This document shows positions 1-10,475 of a stretch of DNA of 37,431 bases, piece by piece; the first letter of the stretch is position 1; each line of letters begins with the position of its first letter. The position numbers and the translations under genes were made by a program. Source of the DNA: Lingula anatina (taxonomy: Eukaryota; Brachiopoda; Lingulata; Lingulida; Lingulidae); NCBI RefSeq assembly GCF_001039355.2, contig NW_019774670.1:136561-173991 (forward strand), read 5' to 3'. Below the pieces are notes generated by a model. That model made no database searches. It was not told the origin of the DNA and saw only the letters and a program-made list of their open reading frames with translations.

Positions 1-151
1 GAGTGTCTAAACGGCTTTAGTATGCTGGCGGACAACAGAACGTGTCAAGGTGAGTGTCTAAACGGCTTTAGTATGCTGGCGGACAACAGAACGCGTCAAG
101 GTGAGTGTCTAAACGGCTTTAGTATGCTGGCGGACAACAGAACGTGTCAAG
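1..151 (+). CDS. Partial EGF exon with triplicated 3' end and splice donor
   Basis: The sequence opens inside an EGF module ([16 protein letters not shown]). A 51-bp unit occurs three times (1-51, 52-102, 103-153), each ending CAAG|GTGAGT. Donors are therefore possible at 49/50, 100/101 and 151/152. As 51 is 17 codons, all three leave phase 1 and the same frame; the second copy changes the last Cys codon to Arg (CGT). After the third copy the frame closes at TGA. The first donor gives a normal EGF module. Confidence 0.75.
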
Positions 152-443
152 GTGAGTGAATTATGATGGCGATTTATTTAGAAATGTATAACAAATAACA
201 TGTCACCGGCATAATGCTTATTATTGGATCTTCTGGTATAAAACAGTAATAAATTATTTAAGAAATGTACCCCTTTACATCGTGGACGCCTCTGGTGCTA
301 AAGCTTTTGTGTCTGCACTTGGCTGTTTCTAATATTATTTGATGTTATTTCATATTCCCTTTAAAATACAAATTTATATATCGTTAAAACTCACTTCCAC
401 AATACCAAATGGCCATGAGAATAAGGCCTATTATCATAATCTA

Positions 444-490
<47 letters not shown>

Positions 491-773
491 AATATTAATA
501 TGCACCATGCTTATATTTCAGACAACAACGAATGTGCTGATGACAACGGTGGTTGTTACCACGCATGCGTGAACACTCCCGGAAGTTACTACTGTGTGTG
601 TCTCCCAGGGTTCACCATGCTTAGTGACGGCAGAGAGTGCAAGGGTATGCCTCTCTGATGGCTGTCGTCCTATTGAATTGATGCATCTGTTTATCTGTCA
701 ATATTCACAAGATTCACAATATTTACAAGAATTATTTTCTTCATTTTAATTATAGCAGTTCATCTATTAATAT

Positions 774-816
<43 letters not shown>

Positions 817-1072
817 TTCACATTTTGAAAATAATTTAAAGTAACTGAAAGTAAAAAAAATGGTTGTTAGTAAGATAAGTTTCACACTAAGAAAAGATTC
901 CAAGCATGTTTTTACATTGCATTAGCAATGCCTGTTTCATATCAGTGTCAACATAACTAATATCTTAGATAAACACTTACCTTGAATTTGTCTTGAAGTC
1001 TGGAACAGGATGAAAAGTTTGGTCTAGAGGTTCAAAACATCTTTCGAGCTGACGCTTTTTTATTTTTTATTT

Positions 1073-1107
<35 letters not shown>

Positions 1108-3273
1108 TTTTGTGAAAGCGCCCCGGTAATTTCAATGTTTTTGTATTAACTAATGTATTTAATGATAACTTCATGATCTTCAGATAACGACGAATGTGCA
1201 GTTAATAACGGTGGTTGCGAACAAATATGTATCAACGACCCGGGCTCGTATCAGTGTGCGTGCACTCATGGGTTTGCACTCCTGGCGGACGGCAAGACGT
1301 GCAATAAGACAAGTAAATAAAGATTTTACTGATTGATAATTTTAATTACTGAGATTATACATGTACAGGGGGTAGCTAACCTTTTTCTACAATCTTCTGC
1401 TATAATATATAAGGCACGTAAAACAAGTTGTCGGCACAGCTGCAAGATATTTTAGAAGCCTTGGATAATAATTAGGGAGGGTTTTGTAACACGAGGCACA
1501 TGACCCTTTTACCAGTGTCACGTGACAGTGAGCCTTGTTCCCAATAATTTCCACAGGTTATTGAACCTCGTTCTAGAATTCTATTTACTTACAGTACGTC
1601 AGGCTAACCCTAACCTATATTATTAAATGGAGGGTGGGCTCTCTATTACACAGACCCTAAGATTCGTCAGCCCTGTCTTTTAGAACAAAATCAATCAAAC
1701 GACGTCAATGTGCATACTGACGGCCAGGTCTTAGAATAGACCAGTTTATAATTATAATTTCAGCATTTGACGAATGTGAGGCTGGGTTTCACATGTGTCA
1801 GCAGAACTGTATCGATACATTTGATTCCTACATCTGCACATGCGTGACAGGCTTCACTCTGCATCCCAATGGCCTAAACTGCTCAGGTAATTATATTATA
1901 TTATATTATATTATATTATATTATATTATATTATAAAACAATGCCCATTTGCCGCATTTTTCGTAATTTAAAATGAAAGAAAATTAACACATTTTTCGAA
2001 ATCAAAATTCTCAACGGATCTTGAACATTATATTTCAATAAGTAAATAAATACATCTCTTTTCTTGTCTTTTCTCCAAATAACTCTACACATTACACACA
2101 CATTTCAGATGTTGATGAATGCGAGCTAAACCAAGATGGCTGCGACCATAACTGTACCAACACGTACGGTTCTTACGAGTGCAGCTGTGCCGTGGGGTAT
2201 AGACTTACCGGGGATAACATGACATGTGAAGGTAACGGGCTGTCTTCATAATATAAGGAACTCCCCGGCGTCCCATAGGGGGTCAATTAAATATATATAC
2301 GTGTGTTATTATTGCTAAGGTAGTGTCTTTTATGCTTCTTATTATTACACTATATTAGTAATATTAATACCCACGGTGCCACATTTCATAATGATGCGTA
2401 TACTCCAATTAGTCAGAGTGCATATAATGTGTGGGAATGGGTGGTTTTTAGGAGGAGTTCAGACCATAGAGAAAATGGAGGGCGTTTTGAAAATTAACAC
2501 AACTTTTATTATCTTTATTGAGCACTAAAATGTGAACAGGTTACGATTTACAGGCTCTCTACTCTAATCATAACATGTTTATAACAACTATGCAAAGCTA
2601 TACAAAATACATTTTGTATTTTGACCGTGCACTAATCTTGCCAGACGAAAATGAATCCAATGTTTGATAATCAGGACGAAAAACAAATGCGTTAGAACAT
2701 ATTCATATACCAGTGACTAAACCATAAAAGCAACTATAAACAAGTCCAGTTAAACTCCTTTCCATTTTTGTAAAACTCGCCCTATTCCACTTTACTTCGT
2801 GATTTCAGATATAAACGAGTGTCTCACTGACAATGGTGGTTGTGAGCAGGAATGTGTCAACGTTCCCGGGTCAAGAAAGTGTCACTGTCGCCATGGTTAC
2901 GTCATCAGTCTTCTAGATGACACCAAGTGTAGTGGTATGGCTTCTAGAATATTTCTATATTCAGTTTATTAATTAATTATTTTATTGGAATAGCACAAAG
3001 AACCATATAAATGTACATGTTTTCAACCGTGTTAATTTTCATACATACATATTCTATGTACAGAGTTATTTATCCTTTTCTTGCCTTCCTTTTGCTTGTT
3101 CGTACTCTTATTTTATTTACTTTTTGATGAATTTCAGGATGTATGGAACGCGTTTATTCTTGAACATCTCACTTCGACTTTAAAAATTAACTTCTTTGAA
3201 CAGTTTATTTAACGAGGCTCAATTTTAAAGGAACGTTAAACGTTTTAAAAAGTTTGAAAATACGCCTATGCAT

Positions 3274-3308
<35 letters not shown>

Positions 3309-4199
3309 TTACAGATGTGAATGAGTGCGCTGTAAACAAAGGCGGTTGCCACCATTTCTGTACTAATACCATCGGCTCGTTCCAGTGTAGCTGCTTGGTT
3401 GGCTTTCGGCTTAAAGAAGGCGGTCTCCAGTGTGAAGGTATTCAGTGATAGGAAATAAGAGAAACGCGAGTTAGATGCACTCAGACACAGATTTGAACAG
3501 TGTTGAGTAAAGTATTGCTGCGATACTTAAATGTTAATTAATGACAACTGTGCGCGTTGTATGACGTTATTTTTCAGCGAATCTCGTTATTTGCGGGCGA
3601 AAATATCCTTATTTACTGATAATAAAATACTAAAGGGCATTGACAGACAATAATGCTGTGTGTCAAATATGGGTGAAGGTGAAGTGCTTTTGAAAAATAA
3701 AATCGTGCAATTAAGAAAATTGTAAAAAGCAAATCTGCACAAGAGCGAATACAGAAGTTTTTTTTTTCTTTTTTAGATGTGAATGAGTGTCTCTCTGATA
3801 ATGGCGGGTGTGAACACAAGTGTACCAATACCCAGGGCAGTTTTTACTGCTACTGTGACAATGGGTACAAACTGTCCTCCGATAACAAGACATGCTTTGG
3901 TAAGTTCCATCGTACCGTATGGGCCATGATATCTCAAAAGTAGCCACAGATAAAATCAAACAAAACAACTTTTACAATCACAATGATATCTCTTTCAAAG
4001 GAATAGTGCATGAATTTATTTATTTATTTATTCATTTATTTATTGTTTGTTTGTTTGTTTGTTTAAACATATATTTATTTTGTAATTTGTAACAAAACAA
4101 TTTTCACAATCAATTTTACATCTCTAAATGAGGAACAGTACATAAATTGATAATATTTTTTATTTGTTCATCTATTTATTTATTTATTTATTTATCTAT

Positions 4200-4230
<31 letters not shown>

Positions 4231-4673
4231 TTTGTAGACATTGACGAGTGTGCCCTGAAGCAACACCACTGTCAACAAATCTGTTCTAACACCCAGGGGT
4301 CGTACGAGTGCTCTTGTAACCATGGTTACACGCTGTTAGTGGACGGTAGAAGTTGTGGTAAGTGCTTATGTTCTCGTAATCGTGATGTCAAGAATTTTAA
4401 ATAAAAAAACTTACCTATACTGAGTGACTCCTTTGTCGCCATTCTGATATTTTCAAATGTGTTGACATTTTTTCCCGAAAGTAATTAAAGCGCCATATTA
4501 ACAGGTCTCCGTTAAAACAGACGCCATATCGTGACTTAAATTCGTATGTTTTGTCTCTGTGAACATTAAAAATGTTAGAAATGTGCTCTTATAATTTCCC
4601 AAAAAATTCCCCTTACTTAGTTCTAATTTTCTTGCAACAATTTCAGTTAAAATAAGTATTTTCTGTATTAACA

Positions 4674-4726
<53 letters not shown>

Positions 4727-4868
4727 TAAATGTTTATATATCTCCAGATGAGAACGAGTGTCTGACTGGGAGACACAACTGTAACCAGCTGTGTTACGAC
4801 ACCCCGGGCTCCTACACATGTGACTGTAATGATGGATATACGCTGTTAGCTGACGGCAGAACATGTAC

Positions 4869-4955
<87 letters not shown>

Positions 4956-6133
4956 TGTTTGTGTGCGTGTGCGTGTGCGTGTGTTTGTCTGTGAGAGAGA
5001 AGTACCTTATTTCCCCATGAGTACTTTAATACGTGCTAATGTAAGCTGTTTCTATCTTTCGTTATGCACGTTTTTAATCTTATGTTTTAATTAAGTAAAC
5101 CACCAATCCTTATTATTTATCACTAACGCCGTCTACCATTGTATTGCAGACATGAACGAGTGCACTACGATGGCTCACACGTGTCAACAGGTGTGTATGA
5201 ACACCATTGGTTCCTATCAATGTGCCTGCAGACCCGGATATAAGCTGAACCCAGACCTCAGGACTTGCAGAGGTGACTTTTTTATTTAATCTTTAATTTG
5301 ATGTATTTTAGTCTTAGTCTTATGTCAACACAAACCACTAAAATACGAAGGGGAGCGAAGACCTCCGCCCCGAAAAATTATCAACTTATAATCTCTTATA
5401 ATTTAATAGATCATCACCAAAAACTAATCACTTTTAAGTTTGTCTATTTGTAACCTATCCTGATATTATCTTCAAAATCTGCCCATAAATTTCCCTATAA
5501 TGTCGCAAACAGACAGACAAATTCACAAATAAACTAACGGAAACTTGGCGGAGGTTAAAAAATTAGAAATAGGCGCATACAAATAACACAGAGGTTCGTT
5601 TTTTTTATTATTATTTCTATTATTTTATTGTTTTATTTAACGTGAAAATGTATAGACAATATGATAAACGAATAAAACCTGACAACAAAGTTTGAGAAAT
5701 CCGCCCAGGCATTTAACCCCAGCTTTAATTAGATTTTTTTTAACTGTGTGCTACAGATATCGATGAATGTTTGGCCCGTGCTCACGGCTTTATTGAACTG
5801 TATGTTACAGATATCGATGAATGTATAGCCCGTACCCATGGTTGTAGCTGGGAGTTTGGTTGTTTTAACACAGAGGGGTCGTACAGGTGTAACTGTCCCC
5901 TGGGGTACCAGCTGAACGCTGACGGATACACCTGTAGAGGTAAGGTGTTAAATAATGTATATAATATATAATAGTCAAAAAAAATTACCATGTGCATTCT
6001 ATTTTTTATTTCAGTTTTAATTTGATGTACATTTATATAATGAATAATGTGTAATAATCAAATATTTTATTTGTGCATTCCATTCATTATTTCTTCGTTT
6101 GTTTTTATCTTTTGACAAACAGTTATATGTGCA

Positions 6134-6180
<47 letters not shown>

Positions 6181-7436
6181 CCAGACATTGATGAATGTGC
6201 CAGCAGGACAGCAGAGTGTGAGCAGGATTGTAATAACGTAGAGGGCTCCTATATCTGCTCCTGCTTCCTTGGTTACAAACTAGACCCTGATGGCAGGGCG
6301 TGTAACGGTACGGCATGTGTTAACTTTGATATTGATAGTTTATCTAATCTTACAACCAAGACATCGAAGCTCTGCAGCCATAATGTGAAAACAAAGAAAA
6401 TGGAAAGATTTATATTATTATAGTCAATTATAATTAACGTAAGTAAAGTTACCTGCTCGTAGACAGCAATTTAAAAAAGGGGGTTCATTTTTCTGAAAAA
6501 GTGAACCTTCCGCAATGAAACTTTCGTGTAACTAGATAAATTTTCACCCAGAGGGGACCTTTTCCAGGCAAAAAAGGGCGGTTCTTTTGAGCCTCCCCCA
6601 CCCCGCTACTGGCCCGAGTTATATGCATAATAAAAACAATTGGCTTTGAAAGTATGCATTACACCGATAATCTTAAAGGCAATTTTTTGAAAGACAGTAT
6701 GAAATAAATGACTTATATTGTTCAAAAATTCAAATAAATACCTCATAACAATTAGGATCTGTCACATGTTAATATTTTCTAGATATTGACGAATGTGCGT
6801 TAGGCAAGGATAACTGTGCCCATGACTGCTTCAACCACGCTGGATCCTACTCCTGCGGATGTCACATGGGCTTCCAGCTAATGGAGGACGGGTTTTCATG
6901 TCAGGGTGAGACATCAATAGAAACAGTTAGGAGCTTTCGTGTGTCTATTTCTGCTTTTCAATTCATATTAAGAAGAAGTCTCAGTTATATTTTTTAAATG
7001 GTATTTTATCTGTGCCTGACGTCATTATGTAAGAGCTTGTTGTGACAGCGTTATTTCTCTCCATGGGGACAATTATTTAGGTATAATACAGTTTCACATG
7101 TGATTCTTATCAAGTGTTGGCATCACTTGTATTGAGACTATTGCGACGAAAAAAAAGATTACTGTTAAATTATTTATTCAGTGTTTTTAATTCAGTTAAA
7201 CTGAATATTTTATTATCTTTATTTACTGATACATGTGTTTCATTATTGTTTATTTGTTGATTTTATATGATTATTATTCTATAAGATGTGAACGAATGTG
7301 CCCGCGGGTCACACGACTGTCAGCAGCTATGTGAGAACACCGTGGGGTCTTTCCAGTGCAGCTGCTCTTCTGGATTTCAACTCGCGGCAGACAAAAAAAA
7401 TTGCACAGGTATCTCCTCCTCTCCCAGCCTTCCTCT

Positions 7437-7467
<31 letters not shown>

Positions 7468-10266
7468 ATACACACACAAGCGCGCGCTTGGAATACAAAT
7501 TAAGTAAACTATTTAAATTTAGTTTTACATTTGTAAAAGATTTGTGTATGTAAAAGTGTAAAAGTGCTCCAAACCCAATCAATTTTTTATCTTATTTTTT
7601 TATTCTGAATTCTTATGTAGCGAAAATTTCCAAACCCCGCTCTACGTTTCGTATCCAAGCGTTATAACCTTCATGGTTATGTAATCCTAGTTTTTTTTTC
7701 TTCTCAAGATATCAACGAGTGTACCAAGGGCACTCATAACTGTTCCCAGGTATGTAACAACCAGCCGGGAGGGTATTTCTGTAGTTGTTACACCGGCTAC
7801 CAGCTCCAGGCAGACGGACTGGCTTGTTTCGGTGAGTTCTCCAGCTTTCACGCGTGATCATGAGAGCTGTTGTTGTTGTTTTTGTTGTTGTTCTTATTAT
7901 TATTATTATCTTTCTTCTTCTTATGATTATTATTATTATTATGTGCTTAAAAGTCTATCAGAATATTTTGTGCTGATGTCAGCAAAGAAGGGTCTGGGTT
8001 ACTGACTGAAATATGAATGCTTTCATTAGCAAATTACATGGTACACAATATTTTATGTATGTGTCAGTTTAGACTATGCTTTTCAATACTTCCATTCCTG
8101 TTGAAAATATATTAGTAGTTACGGTTTTATAATTTTGGTTCTTGTTTGTTTGCAACGTTGAGGTGGCAGCACAGGCGCCAGTTTTGCACATTATTGTATA
8201 AACATTTGAAACTTTTTCCGCAGATTTTAATGAGTGTACTACGGGGACTCACCAGTGTTCCCAGGACTGTACAAACACCCCGGGGTCCTACATCTGTAGC
8301 TGTAAGCCGGGATTTCTACTGCAGCCAGATAAACTGACCTGTAGAGGTAAAATATTGAGATTTGATTAGAGGTAAAATGTTGGAATTTGTCGAGGTGAAA
8401 CATCGAAATTTGAAGTGGGAAAGTACTGTAATTTGTAGAGCAATTATAATTTTTCTCTGTATTTTTGCATACACGATTATGAGAAAAACGTAGCATTAGT
8501 TGTTCTCTTCTTCAGATATTAACGAGTGTGAGACGCTGAACGGCGGCTGTTCGACCTACTGTACTAATATCGCGGGTTCCTTTTACTGCTCGTGTGGAGT
8601 GGGGTACCGCCTGGACTACGACGAGAGGACGTGCGTTAAAGACGGTAATAATAATAATAATATCATCAGTGATGATATTAATAATAAAAAGTCGTTTAAC
8701 TCCCTTTGGTTTCAAGAAATTTGACTTAGGCCTACTTTTCAGAAGGTAAACACCATCGTGACGTCACTTTTGACATTCTGTTGACGTCACATCATATCAC
8801 GTGCCTCTTGGGATATTTAACCCCCCATCGTTTGAAAAAGCCAACCTCCACCGCAGTTATTAATTTCTCCTTACAGAGGCTGCCAAATGCTACCACCCGT
8901 ACGGTATCTTCCCCCACCACAGCGACTGCAGGAAGTTTATCGTGTGTGTGATGGGAGAAGTGATCTCCGTCCAGCCGTGTCCAGACGACCAGGCTTGGGA
9001 CCTAGAGGCTGGACACTGCATCAACGAGACCCTGGCCAACTGCTCCAGGATTGTACCGCCCACCAGTGAGTTTTTTTACGTATTAGTTCGTGTATTTATA
9101 ATAATAATAATAATAATAATTACCAATATGTGTCAATGATCACAGAGGAGTCATAACACTCTGATTTGAAAGTTTATCTAGGATTGTTTAAAGATAGAAT
9201 AACTGCCCAAATTTAACAATATTTGCACGCTTGATGATTTTCATTCGACACCTTATGCCACTAAATCATTGATCGTTATGTTCAGTTTGCTTCTTTATAC
9301 ACGTGATTTGTGCGTAGAAATAATGAGCGTAGCCTGCTCTATTTCCTGTTTAATCTCAATGTTAACAATTCAAACACGTATCCAGCAAGCACGCAACGCC
9401 ATACTGACATCATTTCGACGTCACAACATAGGCATGTCATCATCATGACGTAATAAGAATGTTTTGCTTACGTTCAATTCCAGAACCCCCTATTTGCGAG
9501 GAGGGAGTGTACGCGGACATGGACAACTGTGGCGGGTTTGTGGTCTGTAGCCAAAACACGCTGTTTAACTTCGTCTGTCCTGCAGGACTGCTCTTTAATA
9601 ATGATACCAAGGAGTGCGAGAAAGCAGAAGACGTCGACTGCGGTGGAAGAGCGAAGTTTGGTGAGAATTTTATGTTATTTATTATTATTATTACTTCCGA
9701 CAAGTCATTTTTGTTTGTTTATTATTATTATTATTATTGGTTAAAATGCAGCTCACGAAGTTTGATTTCATAGTACTTTCGGTGTTACTTTGTCATGCTC
9801 GACCAGCGCAAGTGTGCACGTTTTCTTATATGTAACTCTAAGGATTTATACCCATTGCTTTTCTTATTGATAATGATATGTTAATCAATATACCTATTTG
9901 TCTGAAGAAGTGTGGTATTAGCAACTTTGACTGAGAACCTTTCATAAAACGATTGCAAATGCATGGCTCTTTTTTCATTAACAAACACTTTTAGCATTTG
10001 CATTCTGAAAAAAAAAAAAAAACAGAAAAAAACACGTGAAACATTAACCTTACGACTGATCTTGTCTTCCAGCTGACCCCCTCTGCGACCATCCCAATGG
10101 CAACTTTGAGGAGCCAACTAACTGTGCAGAGTTCTTATCGTGTGAAAATTACCTCATCTACAGACATAGAACGTGCCCCAATGGCCTGCTGTATTCCGAG
10201 GCCAGAGATCGCTGTGACTGGTCGTCTAATGTGGCATGCGGGGGAAGACCGTCATCTCCGCCTTAG
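1..10266 (+). CDS. cbEGF-repeat / chitin-binding (CBM14) secreted protein gene, 3' part
   Basis: Multi-exon gene, 5' end outside the window. Seen: a partial EGF exon (1-49 or longer), then 17 complete EGF exons beginning at 522, 1184, 1764, 2109, 2809, 3315, 3777, 4238, 4748, 5150, 5811, 6185, 6783, 7286, 7709, 8224 and 8516, then three chitin-binding exons (8877-9065, 9484-9660, 10073-10266). Every internal exon starts after AG in phase 1 and ends in phase 1 before GT, so domains can be added or removed without changing frame. Summed exons give 890 codons including the TAG stop. EGF modules have six Cys and nearly all start D-x-[DN]-E-C, the calcium ligand motif; most carry C-x-[DN]-x4-[FY]-x-C, the Asp/Asn hydroxylation consensus. 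Known for the families: cbEGF arrays form rods in extracellular matrix, and CBM14 binds chitin. Inferred: a secreted matrix or cuticle/shell-type protein. No signal peptide can be checked and I do not recognise an orthologue. Confidence 0.9.
522..644 (+). CDS. cbEGF exon
   Basis: Acceptor TTTCAG, donor GTATGC, 41 codons. Starts D-N-N-E-C and has six Cys; [10 protein letters not shown] fits the hydroxylation consensus. The upstream intron (152-521) holds an ATT array at about 443-489 and nothing else recognisable. Confidence 0.88.
1184..1312 (+). CDS. cbEGF exon
   Basis: Acceptor CTTCAG, donor GTAAAT, 43 codons, D-N-D-E-C start. It ends ACA A rather than the usual codon plus G, so the split codon with the next exon reads Thr instead of Asp. 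The upstream intron carries TTTA arrays (about 770-818 and 1051-1110). Confidence 0.85.
1764..1886 (+). CDS. EGF exon with altered calcium motif
   Basis: Acceptor TTTCAG, donor GTAATT, 41 codons with six Cys. The module begins T-F-D-E-C, so the first Asp calcium ligand is lost. The hydroxylation site is Asp ([10 protein letters not shown]). The donor is followed at once by a period-5 TTATA array (about 1891-1935). The upstream intron (1313-1763) shows no other feature. Confidence 0.85.
1891..1935. repeat. (TTATA)n array
   Basis: Period-5 array directly after the donor at 1887. Confidence 0.9.
2109..2231 (+). CDS. cbEGF exon
   Basis: Acceptor TTTCAG, donor GTAACG, 41 codons. D-V-D-E-C start, six Cys, [10 protein letters not shown] hydroxylation site. 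The following intron (2232-2808) has no recognisable element. Confidence 0.9.
2809..2934 (+). CDS. cbEGF exon
   Basis: Acceptor TTTCAG, donor GTATGG, 42 codons, D-I-N-E-C start with six Cys. The conserved aromatic after G-S is replaced: [10 protein letters not shown], so the canonical hydroxylation pattern is broken here. Confidence 0.88.
3315..3437 (+). CDS. cbEGF exon
   Basis: Acceptor ATTACAG directly after a TTTA array (about 3269-3310) standing where a polypyrimidine tract would be; donor GTATTC. 41 codons, D-V-N-E-C start, six Cys, [10 protein letters not shown]. Confidence 0.88.
3777..3899 (+). CDS. cbEGF exon
   Basis: Acceptor TTTTAG after a long T-rich tract, donor GTAAGT, 41 codons. 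D-V-N-E-C start, [10 protein letters not shown], six Cys. Confidence 0.9.
4159..4233. repeat. TTTA array at a splice acceptor
   Basis: TTTA units with two TCTA variants, ending five bases before the exon at 4238. Confidence 0.9.
4238..4357 (+). CDS. cbEGF exon (short)
   Basis: Acceptor TTGTAG directly after a TTTA/TCTA array (about 4159-4233), donor GTAAGT. 40 codons, the shortest module here. D-I-D-E-C start and [10 protein letters not shown]. The upstream intron also contains TTTA and GTTT arrays around 4017-4064. Confidence 0.88.
4748..4870 (+). CDS. cbEGF exon with donor in GT microsatellite
   Basis: Acceptor CTCCAG, 41 codons, D-E-N-E-C start, [10 protein letters not shown] with Asp at the hydroxylation position. 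The donor GT at 4871 is the first repeat of a pure GT array running to about 4916, so the exon end is fixed only by frame and homology to the sister exons. An ATT array lies upstream (about 4672-4723). Confidence 0.85.
4871..4953. repeat. GT array followed by GA array
   Basis: GT units from 4871 to about 4916 directly at a splice donor, then GA units at about 4921-4953. Confidence 0.95.
5150..5272 (+). CDS. cbEGF exon
   Basis: Acceptor TTGCAG, donor GTGACT, 41 codons, D-M-N-E-C start, [10 protein letters not shown], six Cys. The following intron (5273-5756) has no recognisable element. Confidence 0.9.
5811..5939 (+). CDS. cbEGF exon with duplicated acceptor
   Basis: 43 codons, D-I-D-E-C start, six Cys, [10 protein letters not shown], donor GTAAGG. 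A second acceptor lies 54 bp upstream (CTACAG|AT at 5756/5757) in front of a near-copy of the exon's first 31 bases; the stretch between is open. Using it would add 18 in-frame codons ([10 protein letters not shown] and so on) ending V-T before the normal start. The downstream acceptor gives a standard module and is preferred. Confidence 0.87.
6185..6307 (+). CDS. cbEGF exon
   Basis: Acceptor ATCCAG directly after an ATT array (about 6136-6180), donor GTACGG, 41 codons. D-I-D-E-C start, [10 protein letters not shown], six Cys. Confidence 0.88.
6486..6650. repeat. Dispersed repeat, copy in EGF gene intron
   Basis: Shares, in order, an AAACTTTC block, a C-C-C-A-G-A block, CAGGCAAAAAAGG, GGTTCTTT, a C-rich run, TGGCCCGAG and an AATTGGCTT-type end with 12281-12455 and 19651-19845. 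Diverged; class of element unknown. Confidence 0.55.
6783..6905 (+). CDS. cbEGF exon
   Basis: Acceptor TTCTAG, donor GTGAGA, 41 codons. D-I-D-E-C start, [10 protein letters not shown], six Cys. The upstream intron contains a dispersed repeat at about 6486-6650. Confidence 0.9.
7286..7408 (+). CDS. cbEGF exon
   Basis: Acceptor ATAAG (weak, A before AG), donor GTATCT, 41 codons. D-V-N-E-C start, [10 protein letters not shown], six Cys. A CT/CA-rich low-complexity tract follows the donor (about 7441-7480). The upstream intron 6906-7285 shows nothing recognisable. Confidence 0.88.
7709..7831 (+). CDS. cbEGF exon
   Basis: Acceptor CTCAAG, donor GTGAGT, 41 codons. D-I-N-E-C start, [10 protein letters not shown], six Cys. 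The following intron (7832-8223) begins with GTT/ATT low-complexity sequence to about 7940. Confidence 0.9.
8224..8346 (+). CDS. cbEGF exon
   Basis: Acceptor CCGCAG, donor GTAAAA, 41 codons. D-F-N-E-C start, [10 protein letters not shown], six Cys. Confidence 0.9.
8516..8644 (+). CDS. Last cbEGF exon
   Basis: Acceptor CTTCAG, donor GTAATA, 43 codons. D-I-N-E-C start, [10 protein letters not shown]; the end V-K-D leads into the chitin-binding region. Just after the donor, an ATA array runs into a near-perfect short palindrome (about 8660-8682). Confidence 0.9.
8877..9065 (+). CDS. Chitin-binding type-2 (CBM14) exon 1
   Basis: Acceptor TTACAG, donor GTGAGT, phase 1-1, 63 codons. Six Cys in CBM14 spacing with G-I-F-P-H-H-S-D-C followed by F-I-V-C, then the C-P and terminal Cys pair. 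Aromatics (Tyr, Phe, Trp) sit where the fold needs them. N-E-T is a possible glycosylation sequon. Followed by an intron (9066-9483) with a short ATA array and nothing else seen. Confidence 0.88.
9484..9660 (+). CDS. Chitin-binding type-2 (CBM14) exon 2
   Basis: Acceptor TTCCAG, donor GTGAGA, phase 1-1, 59 codons. CBM14 pattern: C-E-E-G-V-Y, then D-N-C-G-G-F-V-V-C, then C-P-A-G-L-L-F-N (the classic C-P-x-G-L-x-F-[ND] core), then two further Cys. Confidence 0.92.
10073..10266 (+). CDS. Terminal chitin-binding type-2 exon with stop (copy A)
   Basis: Acceptor CTTCCAG. Reads [12 protein letters not shown], then N-C-A-E-F-L-S-C, then C-P-N-G-L-L-Y-S, closing Cys at D-R-C and A-C, a short tail G-G-R-P-S-S-P-P and TAG (10264-10266). 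Lies at the left end of the 7.1-kb duplicated unit; its twin is at 17414-17607. Confidence 0.92.
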
Positions 10267-10469
10267 GGAACTGACCTTAGCTTTAATTTTAAAAAACACC
10301 ATTTTTTGGTGATATTTGTTCCAAATGTAAGAAATGCTGTAAATATTATAATTCTTAAAACGGAAGCCGTGGTTTATATTAAAGGACATGCTAAAATCAA
10401 GTGGATAGAAGATACTTCTAAAATGTATGTAGCAATGTATGTGTCTCTTTTGGGGGCCACATGTATTTA

Positions 10470-10475
10470 AATAAA
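10470..10475 (+). terminator. Candidate polyadenylation signal AATAAA (EGF/CBM14 gene)
   Basis: AATAAA about 204 bases after the TAG stop, conserved in copy B at 17811-17816. A GU/U-rich stretch follows. No transcript evidence; a later site is possible. Confidence 0.5.

Noticed and set aside
9881-10117. Antisense frame over the terminal CBM14 exon, also in copy B
   Set aside because: Shadow of the real + strand exon; its presence in both copies only reflects the duplication.
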